64,000 nt of DNA, from positions 85,541 to 149,540 of the forward strand of contig NZ_JAJCTH010000014.1 in assembly GCF_020594515.1 (NCBI RefSeq). Reading direction: 5' to 3'. Below the pieces are notes generated by a model. The model was given only the letters and a program-made list of their open reading frames with translations, was not told the origin of the DNA and did no database searches. This document shows positions 10,198 to 19,946 of the stretch, in pieces. Position 1 is the stretch's first letter, and the number at the start of each line of letters is the position of its first letter. This DNA comes from Rhodoferax sp. U2-2l. GTDB taxonomy: Bacteria > Pseudomonadota > Gammaproteobacteria > Burkholderiales > Burkholderiaceae_C. The position numbers were made by a program, and so were the translations under genes.

Positions 10198-11129
10198 CAC
10201 TTCACCTCAAATCGGGCAACATTGTCTCGGGCCAGCGGCGTCAGATCGAGCGGCTTGCCACGCACCGCCACGGACACCCTATCGGCGCGTCCGACAGTCA
10301 CGGACAGCGGCAATTGTCCGGCCACACGGATCATCTCGCCATTGAGGATGATCCTGCGCAATTTGGACTGACCCGTTGCATCCGTCACTTCAACCCATGA
10401 CTCACCAAGACCACTGAGCTCCAGCACAGCCGAAGGTGCTGACGCTTGCGGGTCCAACGTGGCCGCTGGTCCGGTCGACGCCACCGCTTCAACATTGCTC
10501 ACCGGCACAGCGGGCGGGGCAGCCAGCGCAGCCACCTGCTGGCCTGTCGCTGGTAAGGGTGTAGCCAGGCCGGATGGGCCCGACGCACTGACATCAACTT
10601 CGCTTGGCAAGGCAGTTGGCGGCTCGTTGAACGCGAGTGGCAGCGATGCGCTGGTCGTCGAAGCGCCTTCACCGTCCAGCAAAGGCCTGTTTGGCCAGAA
10701 CACAATCGCGCTGATCGCCACAACGATGAACACAACGGCCAAGCCAAGCGGGGTCGAGATTTGCGCCTGCCACCCCCGGTGCGACACGGGGCCAGACTCC
10801 TTGAAGGTGGTGTTCAAGTCGGTTTCTTTCGCCTTGAAGGGGGTGGGCTTAGACTCCGGCAAACTCGCCATGATCGGCGCGGGATCCACCTTCAGGGAGC
10901 GGCAGACGCTCAGCGCCAGCGAACGGGCAAACACCATGTCCGGCAACTCTTCAAACCGGCCCGCTTCCAGCGCCTCCAGCTTTTTGACGGTGACTTTCAA
11001 CGCCACCGCCAGCGCGGCAATGTGTAAGCCCTGGGCTTCACGGGCTTCCCTGAGCATGGCACCGGCCTGAGAAGGCGATTTGTCGGCCGAAGTGTCCTGC
11101 AAAGGGTCGCCAAGGACTTGATCACTCAT
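10197..11129 (-). CDS. rodZ: RodZ-like cytoskeletal/helix-turn-helix membrane protein
   Basis: A 310-residue protein with a cytoplasmic Xre-type helix-turn-helix (about residues 20-85, with [20 protein letters not shown]), a single transmembrane helix (about 125-145), an Ala/Ser/Pro-rich periplasmic linker, and a C-terminal DUF4115 domain ([15 protein letters not shown]). RodZ links MreB to the elongation machinery and affects cell shape. The ATG at 11129 is preferred because GGAG lies about 7 nt upstream and it overlaps the pilW stop by 8 nt (ATGAGTGA). A start four codons earlier is possible. Position between pilW and ispG is conserved. Confidence 0.88.
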   Translation of the reverse strand: MSDQVLGDPLQDTSADKSPSQAGAMLREAREAQGLHIAALAVALKVTVKKLEALEAGRFEELPDMVFARSLALSVCRSLKVDPAPIMASLPESKPTPFKAKETDLNTTFKESGPVSHRGWQAQISTPLGLAVVFIVVAISAIVFWPNRPLLDGEGASTTSASLPLAFNEPPTALPSEVDVSASGPSGLATPLPATGQQVAALAAPPAVPVSNVEAVASTGPAATLDPQASAPSAVLELSGLGESWVEVTDATGQSKLRRIILNGEMIRVAGQLPLSVTVGRADRVSVAVRGKPLDLTPLARDNVARFEVK

Positions 11130-11958
11130 CAAACGCTCCACGCTGGTACATCGCCGCTTGCTCGGACTGGGGGAAACGCTTGACCAGTTGCGTCGCCAAC
11201 TGGTTCATCGCCTCCAGATTGGCCATGCGGCGTTCAATCTTGATGCCAAGCCAAAGTGTTTCAGCATTGGCCATCTCACTGTTGTTCAGGCGACGGATAT
11301 AAAACTGTGCGCGCGCATTGTCCCGCCGCTGAAAAAGAACATTGGCCAGGTTGTAGCCCGTCACCGGGTTGCCAGCGTCATATTCGTAAGACTTGACCAG
11401 ACTGGCCTCAGCCTCTGGCAGCTGACCGGCCTTGATCTGACACAGGCCCTGCGCCATGTGTGTTTTGGCCCGCTCGCGGTAAAGCGGATTGGCCAGCGCC
11501 TGGTTGAAATAGGCCATGGACTGGGGATAACGACCATCCTGGCACTTCAGCCACCCCATGTTGTGCAACACGTTGCCGTCGCGCGGCTTGAGCGAGAGCG
11601 CTTTGTTGAAACTCTCTTCGGCAATGCCGTAGTCATTGAGCCGCATGTAAATCAAACCGCGCAGACTGAAGGCGTCCGAATAGGTCGGATCAATCAAAAT
11701 GGCTTGTTTGATTTCGTCCAGAGCAATGGTTGGCTTGCCCTGCTCAAGATAACCCAAGGCCAATTCGACCCGAATCCGCGCCCGCTTGCGCTCGGCGGTT
11801 TCGTCAGACTCGGTGATGATGTCGTCATGCCTTTCACTGGCTGAAGTGAGTCCGGCGTGCCCGGCGCAACCACTGAGGGTGATCCAGCTGCACAACACAC
11901 ACCCTGCCAGCAACCAGTCAAGACGACGCGTCCATACAGTCTTCATCGTGGCTTTCAT
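11122..11958 (-). CDS. pilW: PilW/PilF, type IV pilus biogenesis lipoprotein with TPR repeats
   Basis: A 278-residue protein with a lipoprotein signal ending LSGC (Cys31) followed by about six TPR motifs (for example LGYLEQGKPTIALDEIKQAI and FSLRGLIYMRLNDYGIAEES). PilF/PilW is the outer-membrane pilotin that helps secretin PilQ assemble in type IV pilus systems. The order rlmN-pilW-rodZ-ispG-hisS is conserved. An alternative start is the ATG four codons in (11946). No other pilus gene is in the window. Confidence 0.88.
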   Translation of the reverse strand: MKATMKTVWTRRLDWLLAGCVLCSWITLSGCAGHAGLTSASERHDDIITESDETAERKRARIRVELALGYLEQGKPTIALDEIKQAILIDPTYSDAFSLRGLIYMRLNDYGIAEESFNKALSLKPRDGNVLHNMGWLKCQDGRYPQSMAYFNQALANPLYRERAKTHMAQGLCQIKAGQLPEAEASLVKSYEYDAGNPVTGYNLANVLFQRRDNARAQFYIRRLNNSEMANAETLWLGIKIERRMANLEAMNQLATQLVKRFPQSEQAAMYQRGAFDE

Positions 11959-11961
11959 CGT

Positions 11962-13173
11962 TCAGATTTTCGCATCGGTCGCCAGGCCGGCATTCAGCTC
12001 GGCGCTGCGTTGCCGGGCGATTCGGATGGTGACGCGGGTGCGGTCGACCACATCGCCAGCGAGCTGACCACAAGCCGCATCAATGTCATCACCACGGGTT
12101 TTGCGCACCGTGGTGGTGATGCCTGCTTCACTCAGTACCTTGGCAAACGCCAACACGCGCTCGGGCTTGGAGCGATGCAGGCCGGAGGCCGGAAACGGGT
12201 TGAACGGAATCAGGTTGAATTTGCACCAGGACACCGAGTGGCCGTAGTGCTTGACCAACTGCACCAGCTCGTGCGCCTGGGCATCACTGTCGTTGACACC
12301 GTCCAGCATGCAATACTCAAACGTGATGAAGTCTCTGGGCGCGTGCGCCAGGTAATTCACACAGGCAGGCATCAGCTCTTCCAGCGGATGTTTGATGTTG
12401 AGCGGCACCAGGTAATCACGCAGCGCATTGTTGGGGGCATGCAAAGACACCGCCAGCGCCACCGGGCAGTCCTGCCCGAGCAATTCCAGCTTCTTGACCA
12501 GACCCGACGTCGACACCGTGACACGTCGGCGTGACAGACCATAGGCGTGGTCATCGAGCATCATTTTCAACGCCGGAACCAGCGCTGCGTAGTTTTGCAG
12601 CGGTTCGCCCATGCCCATCATCACGGTGTTGGAGATCACCCGCTCATCACGCTTCAGATGCTTGCGCAAAAAATGCTCGGCAAACCAGAGCTGGCCGATG
12701 ATCTCACCAGTGGTCAGGTTGCGGCTGAAGCCTTGGTGGCCTGTGGAGCAAAACCGGCAGCCCATGGCGCACCCGGCTTGGGTAGACAGACACAGCGTGC
12801 CGCGATCGTCTTCAGGAATGAAGACCGACTCGATGACATTGCCACCGCCCACATCGAACAGCCATTTGATGGTGCCGTCGGCAGATTCATGCTGCGACAC
12901 AACATCCATCGCGCGGACACAGGCCACACCCTTGAGCTTGTCGCGCAAGGATTTGGCCAGGTCACTCATGTCGTCGAAACTGGTGCACCCCCGTTGGTGG
13001 ATCCAGCGAAACAACTGAACGGCGCGAAAACGCTTTTCACCCAGCCGCTCACAAAAAGCGGTCAGAGCCTCAAGATCGAACTCAAGCAGATTGACCATTG
13101 AGCCAGGCACCTGCATCGTCTCACGCCGCTTGGCCAGGGCGTGGAGTTCATCGTGTGAATGGTCAACGGTCAT
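11962..13173 (-). CDS. rlmN: RlmN, dual-specificity rRNA/tRNA A2503/A37 C2-methyltransferase (radical SAM)
   Basis: A radical SAM methyltransferase with the cluster motif CAMGCRFC (Cys135, Cys139, Cys142 counted from the first ATG), [22 protein letters not shown] and a C-terminal Cys in [18 protein letters not shown]. It methylates A2503 of 23S rRNA and A37 of some tRNAs. The ATG at 13173 is 8 nt past ndk; conserved family sequence begins at [15 protein letters not shown] (ATG 13095), so the first 26 residues may not be translated. It is downstream of ndk and upstream of pilW. Confidence 0.95.
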   Translation of the reverse strand: MTVDHSHDELHALAKRRETMQVPGSMVNLLEFDLEALTAFCERLGEKRFRAVQLFRWIHQRGCTSFDDMSDLAKSLRDKLKGVACVRAMDVVSQHESADGTIKWLFDVGGGNVIESVFIPEDDRGTLCLSTQAGCAMGCRFCSTGHQGFSRNLTTGEIIGQLWFAEHFLRKHLKRDERVISNTVMMGMGEPLQNYAALVPALKMMLDDHAYGLSRRRVTVSTSGLVKKLELLGQDCPVALAVSLHAPNNALRDYLVPLNIKHPLEELMPACVNYLAHAPRDFITFEYCMLDGVNDSDAQAHELVQLVKHYGHSVSWCKFNLIPFNPFPASGLHRSKPERVLAFAKVLSEAGITTTVRKTRGDDIDAACGQLAGDVVDRTRVTIRIARQRSAELNAGLATDAKI

Positions 13174-13181
13174 GCCAGAGA

Positions 13182-13607
13182 TCAGCGCGAAAAAACGTTC
13201 ATGCCAGGGAAAAAGAAGGCCACCTCGGCACAGGCGGTCTCGGCAGCGTCGGAGCCGTGCACGGCGTTGGCATCGATGCTGTCAGCAAAATCGGCGCGGA
13301 TGGTACCGGGTGCGGCTTTTTTCGGGTCGGTGGCGCCCATCAGTTCACGGTTTTTCAGGATGGCGTTTTCACCTTCCAGCGCCTGGATCATGACCGGACC
13401 CGAGATCATGAAGCTGACCAGATCCTTGAAGAAAGGACGGTCTTTGTGCACGGCGTAAAAGGCTTCCGCTTCGCGTTGCGACAGGTGAGCCATTTTGGAG
13501 GCCACAATCTTCAGGCCAGCGGCCTCAAAGCGGGCGTAGATCTGGCCGATCACGTTTTTGGCAACGGCGTCGGGTTTGATGATGGAGAGCGTGCGTTCGA
13601 TAGCCAT
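13182..13607 (-). CDS. ndk: Nucleoside diphosphate kinase
   Basis: A 141-residue enzyme, standard length. It begins [18 protein letters not shown] and carries the active-site His in NAVHGSDA, plus [15 protein letters not shown]. It transfers the terminal phosphate of ATP to NDPs through a phospho-His intermediate. AAGGAAA is positioned 5-10 nt before the ATG, a strong ribosome-binding site. It appears to lead the ndk-rlmN-pilW-rodZ-ispG-hisS-yfgM-bamB-der series on the minus strand. Confidence 0.98.
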   Translation of the reverse strand: MAIERTLSIIKPDAVAKNVIGQIYARFEAAGLKIVASKMAHLSQREAEAFYAVHKDRPFFKDLVSFMISGPVMIQALEGENAILKNRELMGATDPKKAAPGTIRADFADSIDANAVHGSDAAETACAEVAFFFPGMNVFSR

Positions 13608-13703
13608 GGGATTTCCTTGTGAATAAAAAGTGATTTTTGGTCATTCAACCAAAGCCCTTGATCTTAACCTGCGCCTGACTGACTTATGCCCTGAAGGGTG
13701 GGC

Positions 13704-14864
13704 TCATCTGCTGCGTCCACCGGCCCGGCGCCCGGCGCCCGGACCGCCGGAGCGCTTTTTGCCGGCCTCCTGCCGTTGCCTGGACAAGCTGTCGGCACCG
13801 ATGTAACCCAAGGATGTTTTCAGGGGATCCGGCTGTGGTGAGGCCCCCTGCCCTGGTGGCTTGGCGCGATTGGCGCTCCCCCGCACGGGTTTGCCTGGAC
13901 CGCGCAGGGGCCCATTGGCAGGACGCCCGGTGCGACTGCGCTTGTCCGGTGGGGGCAGTGAGGCGGGTTCCCGCGGATGGGCTCCTTGCGCTTGCGCAGC
14001 ACGTGTCAGCAGACGAATGTCCGCATCATCCAACTCCACCCAGGCGCCGCGTTTCAGTCCCCGCGGCAACACCATGGAGCCATACCGGATACGGATGAGC
14101 CGGCTGACCGCATGCCCCACCGACTCCAGCATCCGACGCACCTCGCGGTTGCGGCCTTCAGAAATGGTCACCCGGTACCAGCAGTTGGAACCTTCACCGC
14201 CACCGTCTTCAATGGAACCAAACTGCGCCATGCCGTCGTCCAGGCGCACACCGTCCAGCAGCTTGTGTTTTTCTTCCTGCGTCAGCGCACCCAGCACCCG
14301 CACAGCGTATTCGCGCTCCAGACCAAACCGGGGGTGCATCAGGTTGTTCGCCAGCTCACCGGAGCTGGTAAACAGCAGCAAGCCTTCGGTGTTCAAGTCA
14401 AGCCGACCAACAGACTGCCACTTGCCCTGAAAGAGCTTGGGCAACTTGCGAAAGACGGTCGGCCGATTCTGCGGGTCGTCGTGGCTGACCACTTCCCCCG
14501 CGGGCTTGTGGTAAGCCAGCACACGCGCCGGTGGCGGTGCGATCTTGAAGCGGATCGGCTTGCCATTGACTTTGACATGGTCACCAAACTGAACGCGCTG
14601 GCCGATATGCGCCGGTTCGTTGTTCACGGTGATGCGTCCTTCCAGGATCATTTGCTCCATCTCCAGGCGCGACCCCATGCCCGCCTGGGCCAGCACTTTG
14701 TGCAGCTTGGGCGACTCGGGTTGCGGGGGCAAGACCCGTTTGAGCGTCGCCGCCTCGTCGGTGCTCTCCACCGCGTCAAAGACACCGGAGACAACATCCT
14801 CAAAACGGATCACGTCCGGGAGTGCGTCTGCGGGCACGGTGGGCTCGTTGGAATGTTCAGTCAT
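13704..14864 (-). CDS. rluB: RluB-type 23S rRNA pseudouridine synthase
   Basis: A 386-residue protein with an S4 RNA-binding domain ([20 protein letters not shown]), the RsuA/RluB catalytic region ([15 protein letters not shown] with the catalytic Asp) and [14 protein letters not shown]. It isomerises uridine (U2605 in E. coli numbering) in 23S rRNA. A long basic Gly/Pro/Arg tail follows the catalytic domain (about residues 290-386), a common extension in this subfamily. Its ATG overlaps the scpB stop by 4 nt, so the two are coupled, an order widespread in proteobacteria. Confidence 0.93.
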   Translation of the reverse strand: MTEHSNEPTVPADALPDVIRFEDVVSGVFDAVESTDEAATLKRVLPPQPESPKLHKVLAQAGMGSRLEMEQMILEGRITVNNEPAHIGQRVQFGDHVKVNGKPIRFKIAPPPARVLAYHKPAGEVVSHDDPQNRPTVFRKLPKLFQGKWQSVGRLDLNTEGLLLFTSSGELANNLMHPRFGLEREYAVRVLGALTQEEKHKLLDGVRLDDGMAQFGSIEDGGGEGSNCWYRVTISEGRNREVRRMLESVGHAVSRLIRIRYGSMVLPRGLKRGAWVELDDADIRLLTRAAQAQGAHPREPASLPPPDKRSRTGRPANGPLRGPGKPVRGSANRAKPPGQGASPQPDPLKTSLGYIGADSLSRQRQEAGKKRSGGPGAGRRAGGRSR

Positions 14865-15556
14865 GGTGTGTCCTGTTCAGATGCGGGTGCGAAAGAGTTG
14901 GCGCTGGCGGTGGTGTCATCAGACCAGTCGAGATCTGCGGTGCCTGAGGGTGTCAAGCTTTTGGCTGGCATGTCCGTCAACTGTGCGATATCCGATGTCG
15001 ACAACTCGCTGGCCAGCAGGGTTTCCAGCGCATCGGAGGCCCCGGTGGGTGACGTCAGCAGCGGCAGCTGGTCCAGCGAGTCCAGCCCGAGGTCGTCCAG
15101 AAAATGACGCGTGGTGGCAAAAAGCGCCGGCCTGCCGATGGTGTCACGGTGTCCGATGACCTCGACCCAGCCGCGGTCTTCAAGTTGCTTGAGGGTAAGA
15201 GAATTGACCGTCACGCCACGGATATTCTCGATGTCACCGCGGGTGACCGGCTGCTTGTAGGCAATGATGGCCAGGGTTTCCAGGGTGGCCCGGGTGTATC
15301 GCGGCGGCTTCTCCGGGTGCAGACGATCCAGATAAACGCGGATGTCCGGACGACTCTGAAAGCGCCACCCGGTGGCGACCGACACCAGTTCCAGGCCGCG
15401 TTCTACCCAGTCTGCCTGCAAGTCAACCAGCAAGGCATCAATGGTGGCAGCCGTCACCTCATCACCGAACAGGACGCGCATGTCCCGCACAGGCAAAGGC
15501 TGCTGCGCACAAAGCAAGGCAGATTCGAGGATGCGCTTGGCATCCAACGCGTTCAT
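14861..15556 (-). CDS. scpB: ScpB, segregation and condensation protein B
   Basis: A 231-residue protein with two winged-helix domains. Recognisable stretches are [21 protein letters not shown] at the N-terminus, [19 protein letters not shown] and the [14 protein letters not shown] segment. ScpB with ScpA and SMC forms the bacterial condensin. The start used is ATG 15556 ([15 protein letters not shown]); the frame continues 16 codons upstream without homology-like sequence. No scpA is adjacent, so that gene must be elsewhere. It is followed by rluB with a 4-nt overlap. Confidence 0.93.
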   Translation of the reverse strand: MNALDAKRILESALLCAQQPLPVRDMRVLFGDEVTAATIDALLVDLQADWVERGLELVSVATGWRFQSRPDIRVYLDRLHPEKPPRYTRATLETLAIIAYKQPVTRGDIENIRGVTVNSLTLKQLEDRGWVEVIGHRDTIGRPALFATTRHFLDDLGLDSLDQLPLLTSPTGASDALETLLASELSTSDIAQLTDMPAKSLTPSGTADLDWSDDTTASANSFAPASEQDTP

Positions 15557-15669
15557 GGTTGACAAATTCCGGTCAAAACACACCTGTAGGGTGCGGCACA
15601 TCAAGAGTTGGGAAACGTGAACTGGACCGACAAGTCATCGGTGGCACGTCAAACGCACTGCAGGGCAGG

Positions 15670-16686
15670 CTAAAAAGAAGCGCTATTGTAATTGAGGCCC
15701 CAGTGCGCCAGCGCAGCCGCAAAATCGGGTGGTAGCGGCGCCCGGAAAACCAAGGACTGCCCGGTGACCGGGTGATCAAACGCCAGCCGGGCCGCATGCA
15801 AGGCTTGCCGTGCCATGCCTGCAGCCGCTGCCCCACCATAAACCGGGTCCGCCACCAAGGCATGACCGATCGAGGCCAGGTGCACCCTGATCTGGTGCGT
15901 TCTGCCCGTGTGCAGCGTGCATTTGAGCAAACACCCTGTGTCCACCGTGGCCAGGCAGGCAAAGTCGGTCTGCGCGGTCTTGCCTGCATTCACGGACAGA
16001 TCGACCACCGCCATGCGCAAACGGTTGCCTGGGTCACGGCCAACGGGTGCGTCCACCTGCCGCAACGTCGGTCCTTGCCAGGCGCCGTGCGCCAGCGCCA
16101 GGTACTGGCGCTTGACGGTGCGTGCCGCGATGGCCTGGACCAGGGCGTCCATCACCAAGCGGGTGCGCGCCACCACCATCAGGCCGCTGGTGTCTTTGTC
16201 GAGCCGGTGCACGATGCCAGCGCGCGGCAAATTAAATGCCTGGGCGTCGTGGCCGAGCAGCCGATTCATCAAGGTGCCGCTCCAGTTACCCGGCGCCGGG
16301 TGCACCACCAGCCCGGCGGGCTTGTTGATGACCAGCAGCGATTCATCCTCAAACACGATGTCGAGCGGCAGACTCTCGGCCTTGAAGGCCTGGCTTTGCG
16401 GCGTGGGTCGCAGTTCAATCTGGCCGACATCTCCCGCCTTGACCTTGGCCGATGCCTTCTTGACGACTTTGCCATTGACAAGCACGCTGCCCAAGTCGAT
16501 CAGTTGCTGCAGATAACTGCGCGAAAACTCGGGCACCAGATCGGTCAGCGCCAGATCCAGCCGCAGGCCATGGTGTGCCGGGTCAAAGGACAAGGGCCGC
16601 CATTCAGCCTCCGACCCGCCCTCGTCAGCCCCCTCGTTGTCCGGTGCCAAGGGGGGGGTCGATATAATTTGATGACTGTTTTTCAA
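15670..16686 (-). CDS. rluD: RluD-type 23S rRNA pseudouridine synthase
   Basis: A 338-residue protein with an N-terminal S4 domain (about residues 38-105) and the RluA-family catalytic core with HRLDKDTSGLMVVAR (catalytic Asp) and TGRTHQIRVHLASIGHALVADPVYGG. RluD makes the three pseudouridines of helix 69. The frame opens with a TTG at 16686, with AGGA about 9 nt upstream; no ATG or GTG fits before the S4 domain. It is divergent from bamD with only 14 nt between start codons, so the bamD promoter lies inside the rluD coding sequence. This back-to-back arrangement is conserved in beta-proteobacteria. Confidence 0.93.
   Translation of the reverse strand: MKNSHQIISTPPLAPDNEGADEGGSEAEWRPLSFDPAHHGLRLDLALTDLVPEFSRSYLQQLIDLGSVLVNGKVVKKASAKVKAGDVGQIELRPTPQSQAFKAESLPLDIVFEDESLLVINKPAGLVVHPAPGNWSGTLMNRLLGHDAQAFNLPRAGIVHRLDKDTSGLMVVARTRLVMDALVQAIAARTVKRQYLALAHGAWQGPTLRQVDAPVGRDPGNRLRMAVVDLSVNAGKTAQTDFACLATVDTGCLLKCTLHTGRTHQIRVHLASIGHALVADPVYGGAAAAGMARQALHAARLAFDHPVTGQSLVFRAPLPPDFAAALAHWGLNYNSASF
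16663..16668 (+). promoter_or_regulatory. Candidate -10 box for bamD
   Basis: A perfect TATAAT lies 32 nt before the bamD ATG and inside the rluD 5' coding region. The upstream -35 is weak: TTGTCC at 16637-16642 gives a 20-nt spacer, longer than ideal. It is the only TATAAT-like site ahead of bamD that would leave a normal leader. Confidence 0.4.
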
Positions 16687-16700
16687 GAAAGCTGTCCTAC

Positions 16701-17507
16701 ATGCCTGATGTCAAATTATCCGCTGCCCGCGTCTGCTCCCTGGCGTGTGGCGTTCTGCTGTTAGGCGCCTGTTCCACGACCCCCGTCGATCCCACGGCAG
16801 GCTGGAGTCCGAACAAGATCTACGCGGAAGCCAAGGACGAACTCAGCACGGGCGCGTATGACAAGGCGGTGCCGCTGTTTGACAAGCTCGAAGGGCGTGC
16901 CGCCGGCACGCCGCTGGCCCAGCAGGCACAACTCGACAAAGCCTACGCCCAGTTCAAGAACGGTGAACCCGTGCTGGCAGTGGCCACCTTGGACCGGTTC
17001 ATGAAATTACATCCGGCCAGCCCGGCGCTGGACTACGCGTTGTACCTGAAAGGCCTGATCAATTTCAATGATGACCTCGGCCTGTTTGGCTTCCTGACCC
17101 GGCAAGACCTGTCCGAGCGCGATCAAAAAGCGGCCAAAGAGTCCTTTGAGTCCTTCAAGGAACTGATCACCCGTTTTCCAGACTCCAAATACGCCGCTGA
17201 CGCCGGTGCGCGCATGAATTACATCGTGAATTCACTGGCCGAATCCGAGGTGCATGTGGCGCGTTATTACTACGAGCGTGGCGCTTACCTGGCTGCCATC
17301 AACCGGGCGCAGACAGCCATCACCGACTACCAGGGTGTGCCGGCCATTGAAGAAGCGCTGTTTCTGGTCGTCAAGTCCTACGACAAACTCAACATGCCCG
17401 ACTTGCGTGACGATGCCAAGCGGGTGCTTGAAAAAAACTATCCGCAGTCGCCCTACCTGACGCAAGGCTTCAAAACCAAAGAGCAGCCGTGGTGGAAGTT
17501 CTGGTGA
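16701..17507 (+). CDS. bamD: BamD, outer-membrane assembly lipoprotein
   Basis: A 268-residue lipoprotein: signal peptide with LLLGAC (Cys24), then five TPR-like helical repeats (for example LSTGAYDKAVPLFDKLEGR and YYYERGAYLAAINRAQTAI). BamD is the essential lipoprotein of the BAM complex that binds BamA and substrate signals. Length and the C-terminal sequence around KEQPWWKFW are typical of Comamonadaceae BamD. The PP2C phosphatase gene begins 4 nt after the stop, implying co-transcription. Confidence 0.95.
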   Translation: MPDVKLSAARVCSLACGVLLLGACSTTPVDPTAGWSPNKIYAEAKDELSTGAYDKAVPLFDKLEGRAAGTPLAQQAQLDKAYAQFKNGEPVLAVATLDRFMKLHPASPALDYALYLKGLINFNDDLGLFGFLTRQDLSERDQKAAKESFESFKELITRFPDSKYAADAGARMNYIVNSLAESEVHVARYYYERGAYLAAINRAQTAITDYQGVPAIEEALFLVVKSYDKLNMPDLRDDAKRVLEKNYPQSPYLTQGFKTKEQPWWKFW

Positions 17508-17511
17508 GGAC

Positions 17512-18276
17512 ATGAGCACCAAGGGCTACCGGGTTACCGCGTCAACCGGTATCCACAAAGGTGATCGGGATTACCAGCAGGACCAGGTCAGCCTAATCAC
17601 CCATCACCGGGTCCCCGGGTGTTTGATGGCGGTGCTGGCTGACGGGATGGGCGGTCGCAGTGGTGGCCGCAAGGCCTCCGATCAGGTCATGATGACGGCG
17701 CGGCAGCTGTTTGACCGTTACGTCCCTGCCACCGATGACCCGCTGGCCATGCTCAGCCAACTGGTGCTCGAAGCCCACATGGTGATCAAGCTGACGGCGA
17801 TTTCCACCGAGGAAGAGCCGCACAGCACGATTGCCGTTTGCGTGCTCAATCCGGACGCCAGTTGCCACTGGGCGCACGCCGGCGACTCACGCATCTACCA
17901 CTTTCATGACCAGCAGCTGGTCACGCGCACCAAGGACCACTCCTATGTGCAAACCTTGGTCAACAAAGGTGAACTGACGGAGGAACAGGCCAACTTTCAC
18001 CCGCAGTCCAATATTTTGATGGGCTGCCTGGGCACCGAGAAAGAGCCGCCGATGGACCTCCATTCCGTCGCCAAATTGCAGCCGGGCGACACACTGATGG
18101 TCTGCAGCGATGGTTTGTGGCACTACTTCACCGACGCCGAGCTGGGCTCGGTGCTGACCACCCTGTCGGCCCGTGAGGCCAGCGAGTTCCTGATCAACAA
18201 AGCGCGCCTGCGTGCCAAGGGCAGTGGCGACAACCTGTCGCTGGCGGTCGTCAAGGTGGAGTTGGCCGCCCCGTAA
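17512..18276 (+). CDS. PP2C-family Ser/Thr protein phosphatase
   Basis: A 254-residue single-domain PPM/PP2C phosphatase. Metal-binding motifs are visible: GDRDYQQDQ near the N-terminus, VLADGMGGRSGG (about residues 42-53), HAGDSRIYHF (about 123) and SGDNLSLAVVKV near the end. It would dephosphorylate phospho-Ser/Thr proteins with Mn/Mg. It starts 4 nt after bamD with a GAGGAC ribosome-binding site overlapping the bamD end. No kinase partner is adjacent, so its target is unknown. Confidence 0.9.
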   Translation: MSTKGYRVTASTGIHKGDRDYQQDQVSLITHHRVPGCLMAVLADGMGGRSGGRKASDQVMMTARQLFDRYVPATDDPLAMLSQLVLEAHMVIKLTAISTEEEPHSTIAVCVLNPDASCHWAHAGDSRIYHFHDQQLVTRTKDHSYVQTLVNKGELTEEQANFHPQSNILMGCLGTEKEPPMDLHSVAKLQPGDTLMVCSDGLWHYFTDAELGSVLTTLSAREASEFLINKARLRAKGSGDNLSLAVVKVELAAP

Positions 18277-18312
18277 AGCCGGATGACCGTTGCGGCGACG
18301 GGGTCAGCCGCG

Positions 18313-18690
18313 TTAGCGTGGCGCGTCAGGCGCGGCCGGTGCTTGCAGCGCTTTCTGCTGATCTGCCAGCTTGTCCTCGATGCGTTTGAGCGCCGCAATC
18401 GCCTTGTTTTGCCGCTCCAGATCGTTCAGGATCAATTCCTCGCGGCGCAATTCATCCAAGGCCAGGCGCCGCGCCTTGCGGGCATCACGCAAGCAGTCGG
18501 ACACGGCAAAGCGGCTGTAACACACCCGCTCCGCCTGTAAATACCGCGCTTCATGCTCGGCCCGTTCCTGGCCAATGCGCTGGCGCTCGATGGTGACATC
18601 CAGCGCATCCGGTGAGGGTGCCGCCTCCTGGGCGCCAGCGGCAGCCAACCAGCCTGATAACAACAAACATCCCCAAATCTTTGATTTCAT
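18313..18690 (-). CDS. Small secreted coiled-coil protein of unknown function
   Basis: A 125-residue protein with a Sec signal peptide (MKSKIWGCLLLSGWLAAAGAQ, cut probably after AGA) and a highly charged, Ala/Arg/Glu/Leu-rich helical body, likely a coiled coil, ending in an Ala/Pro tail. Two Cys residues (in RVCYSRFAVSDC) could form a disulfide in the periplasm. Its ATG overlaps the zapE stop by 4 nt (ATGA), so it is translated with zapE. I do not recognise a named family; similar small proteins are seen beside zapE in Comamonadaceae, from memory and unchecked. Confidence 0.7.
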   Translation of the reverse strand: MKSKIWGCLLLSGWLAAAGAQEAAPSPDALDVTIERQRIGQERAEHEARYLQAERVCYSRFAVSDCLRDARKARRLALDELRREELILNDLERQNKAIAALKRIEDKLADQQKALQAPAAPDAPR

Positions 18691-19784
18691 GTCAGCCGCG
18701 TGTCCACAGTACGGCGCTCCAGCGCCAGAAATTCGCCCGTCTGCATCTCCTTGATGCGCGACACGGTGCGGGCAAACTCGTTGACCATTTGCCCCTCGGT
18801 GTACAACTGATCGGCAGGCACTGCGGCCGACAAAATCAGGTTGACCCGGCGATCGTAAAGCACATCCACCAGCCAGGTGAACCGCCGCGCCTCGGCCGCC
18901 ATGCGTGGCGCCATCTGTGGCACATCACTGAGCAGCACCGTGTGGAACTGTGTCGCCAGCTCCAGATAGTCGTTCTGCGAGCGTGGTCCGCCGCACAAGG
19001 CCTTGAAATCGAACCACACCACACCCCCAGCGCGTCGGCGCGCCTGGATCACCCGGGACTCAATCTGCAACACCGGGTCCTGGTCCTGCTGCTCGGCCAG
19101 GCGCTCAAACGCACCGGTCATGGCCGTGTCGGCCTCAGGGCCCAGCGGTGTGTGGTAGAGCTGCAACTGCTCCATGGTCAGGCCGCGGTAGTCGGTGCCG
19201 TTGTCGACGTTGATCACCTGCAACTCGCGCTTGAGCATCTCGATGGCCGGCAACAGGCGGTCCCGGTTCAGTCCGTTGGGGTACAGGTCATCGGGCTTGA
19301 AGTTGGAGGTGGTCACCATGCCCACGCCGTTTTCAAACAAGGCTTTGAGCAGGCGGTGCAGGATCATCGCGTCGGTGATGTCCGAGACGTGAAATTCGTC
19401 AAAACAGATCAGCCGGTACTTCGTGGCGATGCGTTTGGCCAGCCGGTCCAGCGGATCGACGGTGCCTTGCATGGCGGCCAGTTCGCGGTGTACCTCGCGC
19501 ATGAACTCATGAAAATGCAGGCGCGTTTTGCGTTTGAGGGGCACCGCATGGTAGAAGCAATCCATCAGGAAGCTCTTGCCGCGCCCTACCCCGCCATACA
19601 GGTACACGCCACGCGGAATCGGCGGGCGGTTGATGAGCTTCTTGAACGCGTTGGAGCGCTTTTCCTTGAAATGGCCCCAGGCGCGCGAACACGTCTCCAG
19701 CGCCTGCACCGCGCGCAACTGCGCCGGATCGGTGCTGAAGCCACGCGCCGCGAGCTCTTCCAGGTAGATCTTTTTGACAGTCAC
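18687..19784 (-). CDS. zapE: ZapE (AFG1-like ATPase), cell-division protein
   Basis: A 365-residue AFG1/ZapE ATPase. Walker A is YGGVGRGKSFLMD (about residues 63-75), Walker B is LICFDEFHVSDITDA, and the segments VYLYGG and FNELATQ-like TQFHTVLLSDVPQM are family landmarks. ZapE is a Z-ring-associated ATPase that destabilises FtsZ polymers, needed in low oxygen or heat in E. coli. It is upstream of and coupled to the small secreted protein, and lies 162 bp downstream of the OGDH lpdA on the same strand with a palindromic repeat between. Confidence 0.93.
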   Translation of the reverse strand: MTVKKIYLEELAARGFSTDPAQLRAVQALETCSRAWGHFKEKRSNAFKKLINRPPIPRGVYLYGGVGRGKSFLMDCFYHAVPLKRKTRLHFHEFMREVHRELAAMQGTVDPLDRLAKRIATKYRLICFDEFHVSDITDAMILHRLLKALFENGVGMVTTSNFKPDDLYPNGLNRDRLLPAIEMLKRELQVINVDNGTDYRGLTMEQLQLYHTPLGPEADTAMTGAFERLAEQQDQDPVLQIESRVIQARRRAGGVVWFDFKALCGGPRSQNDYLELATQFHTVLLSDVPQMAPRMAAEARRFTWLVDVLYDRRVNLILSAAVPADQLYTEGQMVNEFARTVSRIKEMQTGEFLALERRTVDTRLT

Positions 19785-19840
19785 AAGCTTGGCGCTAACT
19801 GGCGTGGCCGTTGAGCCACCCCGGCGTATGAAAAATGGCC

Positions 19841-19910
19841 GTCATTGCGGGCCACAACCCGCCATCCATGACGCCGGATGCATGGATGCCGACCCATAAC
19901 CCGGCATGAC
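19841..19910. repeat. REP-like palindromic repeat, copy 1
   Basis: Lies in the 162-bp zapE-lpdA gap. It begins GTCATTGCGGGC, continues through CCCGCCATCCATG and ends CCGGCATGAC, so the ends are inverted (GTCAT...ATGAC) and the interior can form two hairpins. This copy is longer than copies 2 and 4 because of an extra CATGGATGCC arm. The related copies are at 37482, 46665 and 56641. Confidence 0.65.
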
Positions 19911-19946
19911 CAGGTTGCAGGATGGCACGGTTGCCATGACCACGCA

